Shown here: positions 14,101 through 29,100 of the stretch, piece after piece | Layout of the letters: each line of letters opens with the position of its first letter | Position numbering within the stretch: the stretch's first letter is position 1 | Notes under the pieces: model-generated | The model's input: the letters and a program-made list of their open reading frames with translations, nothing else | What the model was told of the DNA's origin: nothing | Databases searched by the model: none | Translations under genes and position numbers: made by a program | From: Misgurnus anguillicaudatus | Lineage: Eukaryota > Chordata > Actinopteri > Cypriniformes > Cobitidae | Assembly (NCBI RefSeq): GCF_027580225.2 | Contig: NC_073346.2 | Location: forward strand, 8,148,001-8,212,000 | Length of the DNA stretch: 64,000 bases | Direction of reading: 5' to 3'

Positions 14101-17100
14101 TGCCTGTCTGTCTCTGTCTGTCTGTCTGTCATTCTATTGTGTCTGTCTGTCTCTCATTCTATTGTTTGTCTTTCATTCGGTTATGTCCGTCTGTCATATT
14201 GTGTCTGTCTGTCTGTCTGTCATTCTATTGTGTCTGTCTATCTGTCATTCTATTGTTTGTCTGTCATTATATTGTGTGTGTCTGTCTGTCTGTCATTCTA
14301 TTGTGTCTGTCTATCTGTCATTCTATTGTTTGTCTGTCATTCTATTGTGCCTGTCTCTCATACTACTGTGTCTTTCTGTCATTCTATTGTGTCTATCTTT
14401 CTGTCATTCTATTATCTCTGTCTGTCTGTCATTCCATTGTTTGTCAGTCATTCTTTTGTATCTGTCTGTCTGTCATTCTATTGTTTGTCTGTCATTTTAT
14501 TATTTGTCTCTCATTCTATTGTGTGTGTCTGTCTGTCATTATATTGTGTCTGTCTGTCTGTTATGTTATTGTTTGTCTGTCATTCTATTGTTTGTCTGTC
14601 ATTCTATAGTGCCTCTCTGTCATACTATTGTGTCTGTCTGCCTGTCATTCTATTGTTTATGTTTGTCATACTATTGCGTCTGTCTGTCATTCTATCAAGT
14701 CTGTCTGTCTGCTGTTCTATCTGAATCTGTCTGCTGTCCCTGTCAGTCTGCTTGTCCTTTCATCTGTCTGACAGTTCTCATGTGAACAACCTTTATTGTG
14801 CACATCACCATCACCAGTTTCATTTCCTTTCTGGACTCACAGCATGAAATCTCTTTCACTCTGGTGGCATTTACACACCAGCCCTTCTCTGCTTTGCCTC
14901 CCTGGAAACACTTGTTCAAGACACAAGACATCTGTTAAAACCTATTCAAAAGAAAAAACAAAAACCCCCAAAACCATTTTCTCTCTCCTGCAGTTAATGA
15001 CATGAGCTAAATAACCATTAATGTTTAAACTTATTCACTGAGAGAAAAGTACGGTGGGGAACAGACCTTTTGGCTTTAGTGCCACACGAGCTGAAAGGGA
15101 ACAGTTTATAGAAGGATTCTTTTTTAGACGAGACTGTGTCTCACCATTTCCGGACCACAGGCTGAACCTTCAGCCGCCGGCATGAACTTGGTCTCGCATT
15201 TTCTTCCGACCCGGTGGCACCACAGGGCTTTGCAGATGTCCTGTATAACAAATATCAGACAGAAGTGTTAATACAGATTTAATGAAGAACTTACATGTGT
15301 CAAAAGATCAACAGGTCAGAAATCATCCGAGATCTACTACGAACTACACAATGAATATTGAATGAATAATACACATCTGGCGTGACTGTCCAAAAACCAC
15401 TCGAACGAGTCTTTTGCACTCTGAAATTAACAGTGATGTATTTTAAACATTTGCACACATTCTGTATGTGAATCTTTTGATAAAGTAGCTTTGTTTTAAA
15501 GAAAACATGACATTATAGTTTTAAAGGACAGATTATGAAAACTTTTATGAATACATAAGTTAAAGATATTTTTAATCCATTTAGCATAACGATACAATGT
15601 GTATAACAAATATTTCCTGTATCTAATACTGCTGTAATTACCACCAAATCAAGCATTTCAGATACTTTTCCCTTCAATATAGTTTTGTTGAGTTTATCTG
15701 AGAATGAGAAATGATAGGCCAGCAGATTCCCCATCTGAAGATTAAATGAATAAATTCAACTTTTAACTGACTGATAGCTGCATGCTATGAAATACCAAAA
15801 AGTGATATTTTGTATTTACCCTGCCCACCTGGATGTGATCACATCTTTATTCAAGATGTAATAAGTCTCTTGAAGTATATGCAAACAAGTTTAATTGTTA
15901 AAATTATTATTGAAACCTACTAAACAATTTATCTGACTTGCCAAAAAAAGTTTTACTACCTTGTAAAGACAGCCCCCCACAGTATATATCTATATGTCCA
16001 ACATTTTATTCGATCACTATAAAACAGAAACAGTGAGAACGGCTGCATGTTTTATATGTCTGTATTATTCACATCTGGATTATTGTATCATATTTTGACA
16101 ATGGCAGCAGTTTTCCCAGAGTGATCACGGCCCAAATCCCAGCACAAGTTTCACAGCTGTCTGTTAAAGTGAGATCTCCTCAAACCCCTCCCGTGTTATC
16201 CCTGCTGAGCACCAGGAGAGAGCTCTATATCTAAAACTGCCAACAAGACCACGCTGATGCTAATTTATAGTGAAACCAGTGGGAGCTCTGGGTGACAGAA
16301 CAGTTTTGCACACCAAACATTGACAATACTTTATCTTTTTTTGATATTCACCACCTTGCTAAAATATCTTAAGTAGATTCCTGACAAAAAAAAACTTCAC
16401 ATCTGCTGCTAAAAACAAGGTACAACGGATGTCAATGGAGTCATGGCGTACCTATAGTCACGTAGTTTAGTCACGTCATTTTTTGATTCTTTGTCATTGA
16501 TTCTTTTTTGATTCTTTCTCGTGATACTGTCACGAATTTACATGTTTCTTCATTACCGTATTACAAATTTCTGTTTACGTGTCACTGTCACGTATTGGTT
16601 ACTCAACTGCTTTTTCCTATTTTCAAACCATTGTCGCTTTGGTTTAGGGTTAGATTTGGTGTTTGCGTTAGGATGTAACTTTAAGTATTGGTTTATACTA
16701 TTTTTTCTGATAAATTTTTTTTATATTTTATGAGTTTTAAACTTTTTTTTTGTCGCCTGGCGTTAGGGTTAGAGTTGGGTTTTGTGTAAGGATGTCATTT
16801 TATGTAAGTCTAACTCTAAACAGAAGCGACAATGGTAAGAAAATAGGACAAAACAGCTGAGTAACCAATATGTGACAATGACACGTAAACAGACATTTAT
16901 GATCACCGGTTCACGGAACGAAAACCGGAAACTTTTGATGTTTTGCATGGAACAGAAACGAAACCAGAAACTTTCAAAAAATATATGTTCCGGAACAGAA
17001 ACGTTTATTTAAAATAATGGTAACCGGTTAATACCGTAATTGTTTTTCGTTCTTTGACAAGATTTCTGTGGAATACTCTGTGAAGTTCACTTCCGGTCAT

Positions 17101-20100
17101 CGTTGGCTCATCAGAGAAATGAGAAGCTTGCCACCAGCAAGTAGCCTACTCAAGCTCTAATGCTCAATCATAAATGGTAAATATTGTAGGCTACCAAGTA
17201 TTTCAAGATGTTTGTTTTTTACTAATTTGTGGTGTAACGGATCGCAGTTGATCCGTGATACGTACAGATCACGACCCATAGTTTGGCTCGCATGCGATTT
17301 GCGGATTAATACGCAAATTTAAATAGAGTGAAAGTTGATCATTTGCACATGTTTCAAAGGCTTGCAAATCTTAACACTAAGTGATTTTAAACAATTTAAC
17401 CACCAAAAGGGAAGCACTATTTTCTGTACGCACAGACACACATGTGGTTGAATGTGTCCGGTCCAACTCCAATCAAATGTGATTATCCCTATACCCTTCA
17501 AAGATCAGAACTCTTGATGTATAAACTTGAGAGAGAGTTGCTCTACTGTGTCTCATACTGTAGTCCATTAAAATACATTTGGCAAATTACAGTAATGTCG
17601 CTTACATAATGTCGCCTTTTTTAATGTTTGATAACAAGATAGAGACTTAAGGAAATTATGTAGACTAATAATTTAAGTTTAATGTCCTAATGATCAGCCT
17701 ACTTATTTGTATGTCCCACCTACCCAGTCTCCTGAGGTTGTGTATAAATAGCACGAAGTGTAAAACTCGTGCAGTACATGCGCCAAATTCCACTTTGGCG
17801 TGCATGTGATATGCGGGTCCTTCCCATTCACTTGAACGGGGCATCTTTTTTTGTCGTTTTATTTATTGGTTTCTCGATTTTTTTGTGTTTTTGTAAACCA
17901 TTTTCGCTTGGGTTTAGGGTTAGATTTTAGATTTGCTTAATGAGGTTATTTAATATACAGGTTTCTCAATGTTTTTGTCCATATTTAAGCCATGGTCGCT
18001 TGGAGTTGGGGTTAGAGTTGGGGTTTGGGTTAGGATGTAATTTTTATGTAACAAAAAGTTGTTCTAACCCTAAACCCAAGCGAAAATGGTAATAAATAGC
18101 AAAAAATTGAGAAACCAATAAATAAAACAACAAAAAAAGATGCCCCGTTTGGGTGAATGGGGGGGACTTGCGTATCGTGTGCACGCCGGGGTGGAGTTTG
18201 GCGTGTGTATTGCGCGAGTTTTGCACTTCGTGCTATTTATACGCATTTTCAGGAGACTGGGCTGGTCCCACAGCTGACATAGAACGTTATTAACCGGTTT
18301 GGGAACTTTATTTTTTTGTTCTAACCGTTTTAGGAACATCAATTTTAGGGTTGAACCGAAAAACCGGAAACGTTAAAATACTGTTTCTGTTCGGAACGAA
18401 CCAATTGGGAAAAAATTCTGGTTCAAAGCCCTGTTATGGTCAGGAAAAAGAATAAAAAAATTACGTGACTATAGGTATCAGCAAATAAACTCGAAGTTAA
18501 ACCTTTTAAAGGTACGAAAATGATTTTGTATTTCTATTTTACCACATACATAAAGAATAAGTGTAGCATTATAATATCTGAATACATGTAGTTCACTCGA
18601 CCCATCTCAATCATTTTGATAATAACTAAGTTATTCACTGTGCAGTTATAATCATAATCATTCCTGTCACTCAGAAGTGCCAATGCACAAAACTTTTCCT
18701 ATTAGACTGCATATAAATAGTGAATGTCAGGACAATAGATGCTGAGCAAACAGAGGTTCCCACTGGCGACCGTCCAAAGTATATTTAGCTTTGCTTCTGC
18801 TTCACGAGACCACGTTGGCCCGGAGAGTATCGAGAGAAATCTGCCAGAGCAGCACTCTATCAGATTTCTCTATGGGAAATTCTAACTTTAGATGACGAGA
18901 CAGAGAATAATGATCATAGATGCATTATGCTTTGCCTGAATTACTGCACTTGGCGGATATTTAGAGCTGCTTAACATATTTCAACTGAGAAACAAAGCAA
19001 GAGATCTCTGAGGTGTGTGAGTATGCGGTGATATCACAAGCAATTGATCAGTAAAATACACAAAACACCTCGCGTGAGGGGAATATTACGAACTCCCTGT
19101 AGTAATGGATGCTGGACAAAGTTCAGTTTTTGATCTCAACCATGTTGAGATCCCATTAGATTGGTATGTGAAATGATGCATTGTCTAGAAGCTTGGCATT
19201 CCATTTCTGATCTGATTTACAGTATACATGTCTGATAAACATCTACTTATCTGGTAACACTTTACAATAAGGTTGTATTTGTTAACATGAATTAACAATA
19301 AACAGTACTTCTACAGCATTTGTCAATCTAAAGTACTATTCGCACAGGATTAGTATTATCTGGGGACCTCGTGTGATTTAGAAATTACACCCCTACAGTT
19401 TTGTGTGGCCGGTTTGCACGGGATAAGCAAGGCCTGATTTGACTCACAGTTACTGACTTGATGTTGAGGCTGAACACCTCAACAATACACGCAACTTAGC
19501 ATAACACCTTGTCTTATACACTTATAACACCATAATTCTCACAACACCACAACACGCAACAGTTTTTAGCTATTCAATTCCTCAACTTTCAAAAGTAAAA
19601 GCCATGACAAGCGGAGGGATATGTGTCTCTGTATGTGCGCTCCTCAGCTGCAGTGCGAGAGGCGCAGAAACAGAGAGAAATGAAATAAAAAAGGCACACA
19701 GTTAACACAAGCTTTGAAAAATTATATACGACCCCACTAATTCCTGGCCACATAACAGAGATGCCAATTGGCACGGGACTATCAGAGGACCTCGGTGTTC
19801 AGCGAAATATGGTAGGTCATTTGCGGGGGAATTTTTACTTTACCAATTACAGACATCCCAGATTCCAAGATTAAGATTACAGACAACCTCTGCAATTATT
19901 ACAAATCACTAGAGGTCACCAGGTAATACTAATCCAGTGCGAATAGGGCGTAAGAGGCTTTTTTCACCTGGTATTAAGATGTGATCGGATCCCAAGTGGG
20001 CGACCCTAGGGCTGGGTGATATGACCAAAATCTTCTATCACGATAGGATACATTTTAAATCATGATAAAGATATGTATCACGGTAGAGGTTCTTTTTATG

Positions 20101-23100
20101 TTTAATACCATAGAAATGTTCATAATTCTTACAAAAACCTTATACAAGCATAAAAAGAAGATAAAAACAAACAAAACTGAAGCTCTCTGAAGATAAACAG
20201 TCAATGATTAAGGAATGATAATAAATAATTATGTATGTATATATATACATATTTTTTATTTAAGGTAGAAAAGTGATTTAGTCAAGAGCAGTGAGAGATT
20301 TTCTATTAATGCTGTTTGACAAACATGAGTGACAGACAGGAGCAAAATTAGGTAACTTCCCCTTTAAGACCAGATCCAATCTACTGTTACACTTGTGTTT
20401 TCTCTTTTAGCTGTTCACTTTCTCTTACGCCCTAAATGGTCGTGTTTATGAGGATACTTACAAAGATGGGAATTTTGATGCATATATGTATTTAAGGCCA
20501 ATAAAGCGGGAAAAATGCTCATGAGCTTAATGAGCAGCGGTTGCGCGACTTGTGTGCTCCTCACACACAAAAAGAGCGCACGCATTTGTGTTTCAATGGC
20601 TTAAAATACTTTGCTTTCAAACTGCGGTGTTTAAATACATGTACAAACGTTAAGTTTCTGTGACGACGCACACAAGAGCGTGACGTGGGCGTAGGGTGCC
20701 CACCCGTCCCGCGTAGCGCGTGAACGCACAGCGTTTGAAGCCCAATTCATGCGTCCCGCAAATTGAGACCGTGTCACGCATAATCAATGCTTGCTTAAAA
20801 AAAGTTGGTCGCTCTATATCCTTGAGCCCCAGGCAGCCAAACGAACATTACTAGACAGTTCAGGCTCGCTCGCCACTCGCTACTCGCACGCTACTGTTGC
20901 CCCTCGAGTTGAACTGCTGACTAGGTTGTTGTCAACTTTTCTTTGTTGTCATGACAGCACAGTCCGCACGCAGCCACGCACGTGCATCCCTTTTAGATGC
21001 GCGCTTTCCAATTCGAAAAATGGAGAAAGAGACTGAGTCTGACTCTGCACCGCCATCATCAATTAAAAAGAGAAGGTGTGGGTACAAGAAAGACTGGGAA
21101 AATAAATATTTGTGGCTGAAAGTCCTAAAGATGTCTCCAGAACACTGAACAGTTTTTTTTCCTGCGCCTGCCTTTACTAACATGCAAGTTCACCATCATT
21201 CCTCTTCTCGTTCCGTGAACCTCTGGAGTTGTAAGTTAAGACTTTTTTTAACTGTTTCTGTGTTGTTGAGCAACTTCAATTCCTGTTAATTCTATAATTT
21301 TATATTATAATTTATTTAAAGGGAATAAATTATAATGAAAAATAAATTAAATAGCTAAAGTAAATCGTAAGTGGAAGTGCATCTGTCAATTCATTGAATG
21401 TTCAAAATATTATTATTATTTCTTTATTTTAAAAAAATTCACATTGATGGCCTATTCATGAGCATACATCAGCAATTACACATGTTTAGGGGAATAGGGC
21501 ATTATAAATATGCCATGTACACTGCAAAAAATTATTTTCAGGAAAAAATGTCTTTGTATTTTTGTCTTGTTTTCAGTGAAAATATCTAAAAATTCTTAAA
21601 TTAAGATGCTTTTTCTTAAGTAGCAAAATGACCCAAGAAAATAAGTCTAGTATTTAGACCAAAAATGTCAAGTTTAAGTGATTTTGTGCATAAAACAAGG
21701 AAAAAATCTTGAATTTAGTTTTTTAGAAAAATGTTTAAGATTTTTTTGCTTACCCCATTGGCAGATTTTTTTGTTTTGTGCACAAAATCACTTACATTTT
21801 GAAGTCTAAAAACTAGACTTGTTTTATTGGGTCGTTTTGCTCGTCAAGAAAAAGCATCTTCATTTAAGAATTTTTAGATATTTGTACTGAGAACAAGACA
21901 AAAATACAAGATTTTTTTCTAGAAAATAAGTTTTTTGCAGTGTAAGGTGGTATGTGCTAGAAACGGGTAAACCACTATCAATAAGTCGGCCCGTGGGTCG
22001 GGTGCACCGCCGGGCCAGGAAGTGTCCCACATTGTCCCTCAGAAACACACCCCTTGTCCCCCCTTGGGCTTATTAGCAGGTGGTCACTGGGCGCGTAACC
22101 TCGATTGAGACGATAGTCCAAAATCTCTACAGAGTGAAAATTTTCTACCGGTTAATCATGTCTACCAGTTTTTCGCCCACCCCTAGACGTCGCTAAATAC
22201 AGGTGTAATCACGGTTTGGTGTGTGAGTCATGGTTTTAGGTTTTGGTACGTTTCGGTGTGTGTATGTTTATGAGGACAGGTTTTTTCGCAAGAAGATCAG
22301 TTTGTTAACATTTAAACACAGAAGGCAATGTGTGCTGTTTCGGTCTCACAGCGATCTCGTGCTATCAACAACACCCTGGTGAGCATACAGCACTCATGTC
22401 ATGTGCATTATACAGTTTTGGGAAGGACGGAACCGTGAGGAGAAACTGTGACGTTGGCAACATATTTGCATACTATGAGTTTTTTGGACAGGTAAACACG
22501 TGCAGAGGGTATTCAGAAACATGCATTAGCGGTTTTATACATTGCTTTTTTCATTAAACTATATTAAAAAATGTGTGGACGAATCAAACACAATGCACCG
22601 CGCGATTCTTTACCAAGAACCGTTGCACCCCTGGTAAACAGTGTTTAACATTTTTTGAGCTTGTCCACATTCAGTGGTAGTCGAAAACGCATCTGACTGG
22701 ATTGCTTTTGTGGTGTAGAATGTGTTTGAGCAGCAACAAAAGACCCCCTACTCTCGGATCTAATGTAATGTACTGAGCTAAATGTTTTTCCATTGGACAT
22801 GACATCAACGGTGTTCGGTGCAATCTTTAGGCTTTCACTGATAAAACCGAAGTGGCTGCTCTGCGCCTCTTTCATTTGTTTCATTTAGCAAGCGGTTGAA
22901 ATTTGCGCACGTTTTTTATCAACTGCTCTGAAATATCAGAGAAAGCTCTTACATACACATGCAACATGTTTACTAATAACATAAGTAGCAGACTTTGACC
23001 TAATATTAGTTTGTTTCATATTAAACCCATTATTTGTTTTGCTTGCGTTTAAATGAAAGCAGATGGACTCGTCCACAGTCCCCCCTCTCTGTAATCAGGA

Positions 23101-26100
23101 CAAAAGCTGTTTGAAAGTGAACAAAAGAGACAGAATAAAATACCAGGCAAAAAGAGTGCCATAAGGGGTGGTTCGTAGTGTGTAATCATGACAACGTTAA
23201 GCTCTTTGACACAGGGGTTTTAAATGCAGATTTACATTCACAACAAAAAAATTAAAAAATGAAGCAAAGTTCATGGAGCCCGTCACTATCCACGCTGAAA
23301 CTAAGATCGTTCGCCAGCATAATAGAACAGCACGTCATGCGGTTGTTTATGATCGAATCAGAAAATAAATGCACGCGTGTGGATTCTTGAGAGAGAAACT
23401 GTGAATAATAAGCAAACATAAGACGCTGTGAAAAAAAACACCAAGTGCACAATTACACATCACATCACGTGTCTTTATAGGATCTTTACTGAATGTCAAC
23501 GGATGCACAGATTCCAGAAAATCAATGCCAGTGTGAATAAACTAAAAACAAATGATCCCCAGGCATATCCTGGACTCATTTTCCATCTATTTTCCATAAT
23601 CTGTGTGTGAAAAGGCCTTTTTTTTAATTATAACATTTTAATAATAGATTGCAGTAAAACACACACACCATAAACCCAAGAAAGTGTATTAAGAAAGTAA
23701 ATTGGGTCTGTTGTGATTGAAATGATTGATATATATGTTTGTAATCTGACAGGAAGTTCATATAACAGACATCTTGGCAATGCATGTGTCCTATTTGGGT
23801 CATATCGTAAAAAACGACATGATTATACAGTCTGGGGAAAGCTGATCTAAGATCAGTAGGTTTGCTCTTGGGAAATGTAATGTATATGTTCCCTGGTGCC
23901 GTGTGATTGACGACCTAAAGGTTTCATTTGTGGTTGATTCTAGCAAGCTGTTTTCAGGTAAAGTATAATTCTCAATCACTGTCATACTTTATCCCACACT
24001 CCCACTGAACCTGGCCTGGATTTCTGTTTCTGGACCTTAAATACCACGATAAGAACCACACAAATGGATTCTTATCAGCTGAAAAGACCCTTTTAACTTA
24101 AGCACAGCTCAGACTTGTTTTAAAATATTAGTGTCATATTCCTGGTAGAAGGATCAGTAAGGCTTGTAACCAGCATGATGATGAAGCGTATGACTACACT
24201 GACCCAACAGCACAAATTGACTAAATCCTATACTGTAGCTACTAAATCTTGGACCAGCAAGGACTTACATACAGATCTAATGCTATCCTCCAAAGTCCTC
24301 TTGGAAAGTACCTACTTACAAAGTCATAGGGATCTGCGTTGAAGTGATTTTCAAACGGCACGAATCTACTTAACGAAGACAAGCAGGTTTCAAAATGGGC
24401 CAAACGCCTCCAGTGGACATTGCATCGAAAAAAATGCACTGATATGCACCTGCAGCAATGTATTATTTATGTTATGCAGAAGTCCCTCTTCCATTCTTTA
24501 ATGGTTGCCAATTGGTTCTTTTAACTGGGAGGCAGGACTACAGCGACAATTCTGAGTGTTGCAATGTCCCCCATTCATATCAATACATTGACACATCTTG
24601 TTAATATTAAATATCTTTGAATACGAAAAAAAAGGATGAACCCAACCCACTGGGTTGTCAATTGACCCATCCTGGGTTGTTTCAATCCAATGCTGTGTTG
24701 TTTTAACATATCATTGGGTCAAATATAAAATGTGGGTTAATTTAACCCAATGGCTGTGCTCGTTCCTTTTTTGACCCAATGCTGCAGTGATTTTCAAAGC
24801 AATCATCATATCAGCTGCTAAAAAGTCTTACCTTCTTGAAGTCCAGGGTGCACAATTTGGCCTTCTCTCCAAACTGCCATTTGCACTGGGTGTCTGCGTC
24901 ATACAGCTCTCCAGGAAGTTTCTCAGGGTATTTGTACTCCTGTATGGCGCTGGGTTCATCAGACAGACAGGTGGCCTGGGCGGTACTGAGACAGAAACAT
25001 GACTGACTCATACATGCTGTAAAACAGCTTTACTTTAGTACAGTAGAAGAGGAAACCATGACAACATAACAAGCATCCTTCCCTTGGCTACAGTTACAGA
25101 TCTTTCCTTTCAACACTTACTTTGACTTTATCATGACGTGTGTTATTTAATGCTGCTGATGTTATATGAGACAGAAATTAGGCTTTTTGCATTACATACA
25201 CAATCAGAAGTTAAAAACTGAAAGACTTCTGAGTAGTTTAACAGAGATCTGTATGTGTGGGTTAATGACTGTGTGTCACTAAATGTATATGTGTGTATGC
25301 TTGTGTGTGTGGTATGTTTGTAATAGGATTTATGCATTGTTGATTTTGGAAAAAAATATTTTCACTATTAATCAGTATTTTTGTTTGTGTTTTATTTATT
25401 TTCTATTCACAAACAAAAACGATTCACGAGTCACCGCGCAACACACCTATGGTAACCAACTGTCACTATGCTAAAACTCTTTGCGCAAGATGGCGTCCTT
25501 ACCGGAAACTAGTTACTATAGTTTATAAAGTTTAAAATATGGATATTTTTCTTACAAAATTGCATCGATACCTGCAGAAGATCTTTATTAAATTTTGGAG
25601 CTGTGTGGATTACTTCTGTAAAGGATGAATGCACTTTTTGGGGGGTTTAAAGTGAGAAGTTGTTCCCTGACTCCTGTTTTCTATTGTTGTAAAGCTGGGA
25701 AGAGTAAGGACATTTACTAAAATAAACTCAAAATGTGATAATCTGAAAGATGAGGGGCATGTATCTCGGATTGCTTGAGGGTGACTAAATCATGGGGTAA
25801 TTTTGATATTTGGCTGGATCATCCCTTTGAAGTATATTTATAGCAATAGCCAACAATACATTGGGTCTCATTCACACAATGCATGCGTACCTGCATTAAC
25901 GACGACAGTGGGGCCTCTGGCCTTAGTCAAACGGGTTGGCACATATGGTCGGGTTGCGATTTTGGCGCTTTCTTGTGGTCTTGTGAATAAAGTTTACAGA
26001 TAATAAATATGATCATGGATTTCTTTTGGAGCTCTTTTGCTTCTATGACAAACTGCTTTAAAGTTTTCTGTGGACCAGTGCTGCGCTGCGGAAAATCCTT

Positions 26101-29100
26101 ATATGAAGCTGGTTTGTGTGTGTTTTATGGAAATTACCAACCTCGCGCGCCGCTTATGTAGAACACTCCAAATTAACTAACGTAAGAACAAATATAAGAA
26201 CAAATTCATTTGCATACGCATCTGTTGTAAATTAGGCAGAAAGTTTTCATGAGAAGTTTAAGTGTGCCTATAAATACGAAAAAATTACACAATTATTAGT
26301 GAATGAGACCCATTGTATGGGTCACAATTATTTATTTTTCTTTCATAAAAAAGGTCATTAGGATATCCATAAATATATTTTGTAAATCTTCTATGGTAAA
26401 TATAGCAAAACTGTATTGTTGTGAGTGGATGCAGATGCTAAGGACTTAATTTGGGAAACTTTAAAGGCGAACTTCTTAATATTTAGATTTTTTATGATGC
26501 ATTTCAGAACATTTACCTTTATGACTGGTTTTGTGATCCAGGATCACATATACATAGTGACACAGATGCATAAATACGAGCAGGAACTATCCTACAATTA
26601 TTGCTATTAAAAAATTAAAAAACATGATTTTTTTGTGTGATCAAAATGACTAATTTGGTGGTAATTTCTAGATTTTTTTTAGCCTGGGTGCCAGCGGATC
26701 TTAGCCCCGCCCACAAGATTTTGAAAACGGGAAGATCGGTCTGGGGTTTCTGCGTTGAGGAGCTTCTATGCTAGGACAAATGCTGGTCGAACCAATCAAA
26801 TTGTCAGGGCGGGCTTTATACGATGATGGACAGATAATCAACAGTAACGTAATGAACCACGTCACCAAAGAGCGCGTGTGTTGAATGGCTGCTGCTGTAG
26901 AGTTCAGATGTGTGGATTCTGACATTGAGTCTGTTCTAAAAGATATCGACAGAGCATTGATTTTAAAAGAGGAACAGAGAAACGCGAGCAGGGCATTTGT
27001 TGATGTTTTTGCCTTCCTTCCTATTCGGCAAAAGTTGGTCGCAACTGAAATGGCTAACGTTATCACGGCGATGCAACTCAGCGTGCACGACGAGATGGAT
27101 ATAATTAGCAGTCGTTGCCAGCTTCTTTTCGGAAGCCCTGAATCGTGGTTGCTGAATAAGTGGAGGGACATGCTAGGCTCCAATATTTTCAAGCCAACGT
27201 AATGGGTATCGTCGTGGATGAAGTTCACCTAACGTACAAATGGTAAGAGATAGTCTTACTCTATGACTTAGTAAATACTTCATGTTGTGATATAAACGAA
27301 ATGTTGTAAACATAATAGATGTTGATGTACATTCGCTAACTCAGTATAATCACAATGTTAGTGTCATTGTAGCGAAATAACTAGCAGTTCGGTCAGGCTG
27401 CAAAGACGTAATTTCAACATACGTCACACACTCCGTTGCTCTGATTGGTCGTAGGTCTATCCAATTGAGTGCAGAGGCATTTTTATAATTATAGCTCAAT
27501 GGAGCGGTATCAGACTCAAATTCTGACTAGAATTGAGTATGACAACGTCAGGCTAAGATTTTTTATGATGATAAATAAATAAAAATACTTAAAATATTTA
27601 GACCAATATAAATATTTTATAACTATAAAGGAAACACTTGCCTAGTATAAATAAAATATAATTAAGTTATCAATTTAACAGTCAGTGATAAAATAAGAAC
27701 AAAGATGACTGCACTTGACTTCAACCGCTGACTGCACTATTTTACAGTGTCCATAAACTGCACTTAAATGTAGCTCCTTGGCATAAGTTTAACTACTTAA
27801 GACTAGTATTTATCTTAACAAGCTTGTTAGATTCCCAAACACTGTTAGTTTGTATCTATAGGTGTTCTTGCTGCAAAAAGCTCCTCTGTAAAGTTCAAGC
27901 AATCCCAGCATCCCTCAGTCAGTCTGTGTATGCTGTGAAGGGAAACCTTGTTTGATTTATGAAATTCTTCTCCTGTGCATGAAAGCTCTGCTTTATATTA
28001 GTTTGAGATAGATCAATGCAGCATCTGGCCTGCAGAGTCAAACATGTCACAGCCACAGATGAATCTTATTCAGTCATCACTGCTACTCAGCTTTCCCAGT
28101 GTCACCTCTTTAAGTTTCCCTCCCAGATTAAGGCGACCGACAGCTATAACACAGATCTTGTTGGGCCTGACCCAACCAGATTCCCTTTCAAGTTGGGGTT
28201 TTGGGGAAACCGGGGTAAGTGATAAAAGGGTGGGCTATGAAAAAGAAGGACAGAAGGTCTGAAAGCACATCAGTCTTTAGCTACTAGAAGGTCTTGTGAT
28301 CTACAGTCTGTGTGTTGGTAGGCGCATGGTGAGGAATGGATAACAGATGGGAAGGAGGTGGACAAAAAGTATGTTGCTATAATCTGCAGCATATCTATTG
28401 TACACTACTTTTTTTGGGAGGAAGTTGTGGGGGTAAAAGTAGACTGTTCCTGCCTTCAGATGCCTAGACAGCGCTGGCTGACAGTCAAACCTCTGTAGGG
28501 TTCCTGGTGACATTAATGTCAAACACTCCTGCAAGGCCAAGTCCGGCAGTTTAGTTGCAACCCTAAATAGATGCACAACAACTTAAAGTTCTCTGCATAA
28601 GATCCAACTCTTCAATACACTGATCCACAGAGATGTAATTGGGTAACTTTTTGATATATTTTTTTGGTGAAAACCCATTCTTGTTTGATTATAGTTCGGG
28701 TTGGGAGGGGGAATTGTGAGATGATGCCAGGTGCCCCAGTTTTATGACATTTTTTTTATAAATGTATCATCAATTCTGTGCAATTAAACCTCAGAAAAAA
28801 CAAGGCTGCTAACCAAAAGCACTGCAGTTAATCATTTAATGTGTTTTGTTTTGTTTAATTCAAATTCTAAGTTTGTGTAAGTTTGTCATGAATCTTCATC
28901 GAACCACAAATATTATTGGTTGCTAGACTTGATGTTTTAAGACTTAAGCTGCATTCAACCCTCTATTCATTTTGTTGCTGTGTATTGCCAGCTTTCAAGT
29001 CCCATGAAAGGCAGCACACAGATCTCAAGCTATGGCTCATCCAAAAAGTCGCTAGATTTGTTGCTAGGTGCTTTTTTGTAAAATAGTCACTAATATTCAC

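Larger units (their letters stand above)
16451..18475. mobile_element. TA-flanked foldback (copy B) carrying nested hAT and second foldback (intron 9)
   Basis: The ends are CCTATAGTCACGTAGTTTAG and ATTACGTGACTATAGG, flanked by TA (16449-16450, 18476-18477). The same element without insertions is at 34600-35072. The core at 16634-16840 has TTTAGGGTTAGATTTGG, GGCGTTAGGGTTAGAGTTGG and TAAGGATGTCATTTTATG. Empty, the element would be about 500 bp; the rest is insertions. 15241-16450 is otherwise plain intron. Confidence 0.78.

Noticed and set aside
12100..14785. Open frames of 191 to 694 codons rich in Cys, Leu, Ser and Val on the plus strand
   Set aside because: They are translations of a tandem repeat that has no stop codons in any plus-strand frame; three overlapping frames look alike and none resembles a real protein.
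20008..22186. Complete autonomous hAT transposon
   Set aside because: Only a 42-residue N-terminal-like fragment was found, no catalytic region and no matching target duplication.
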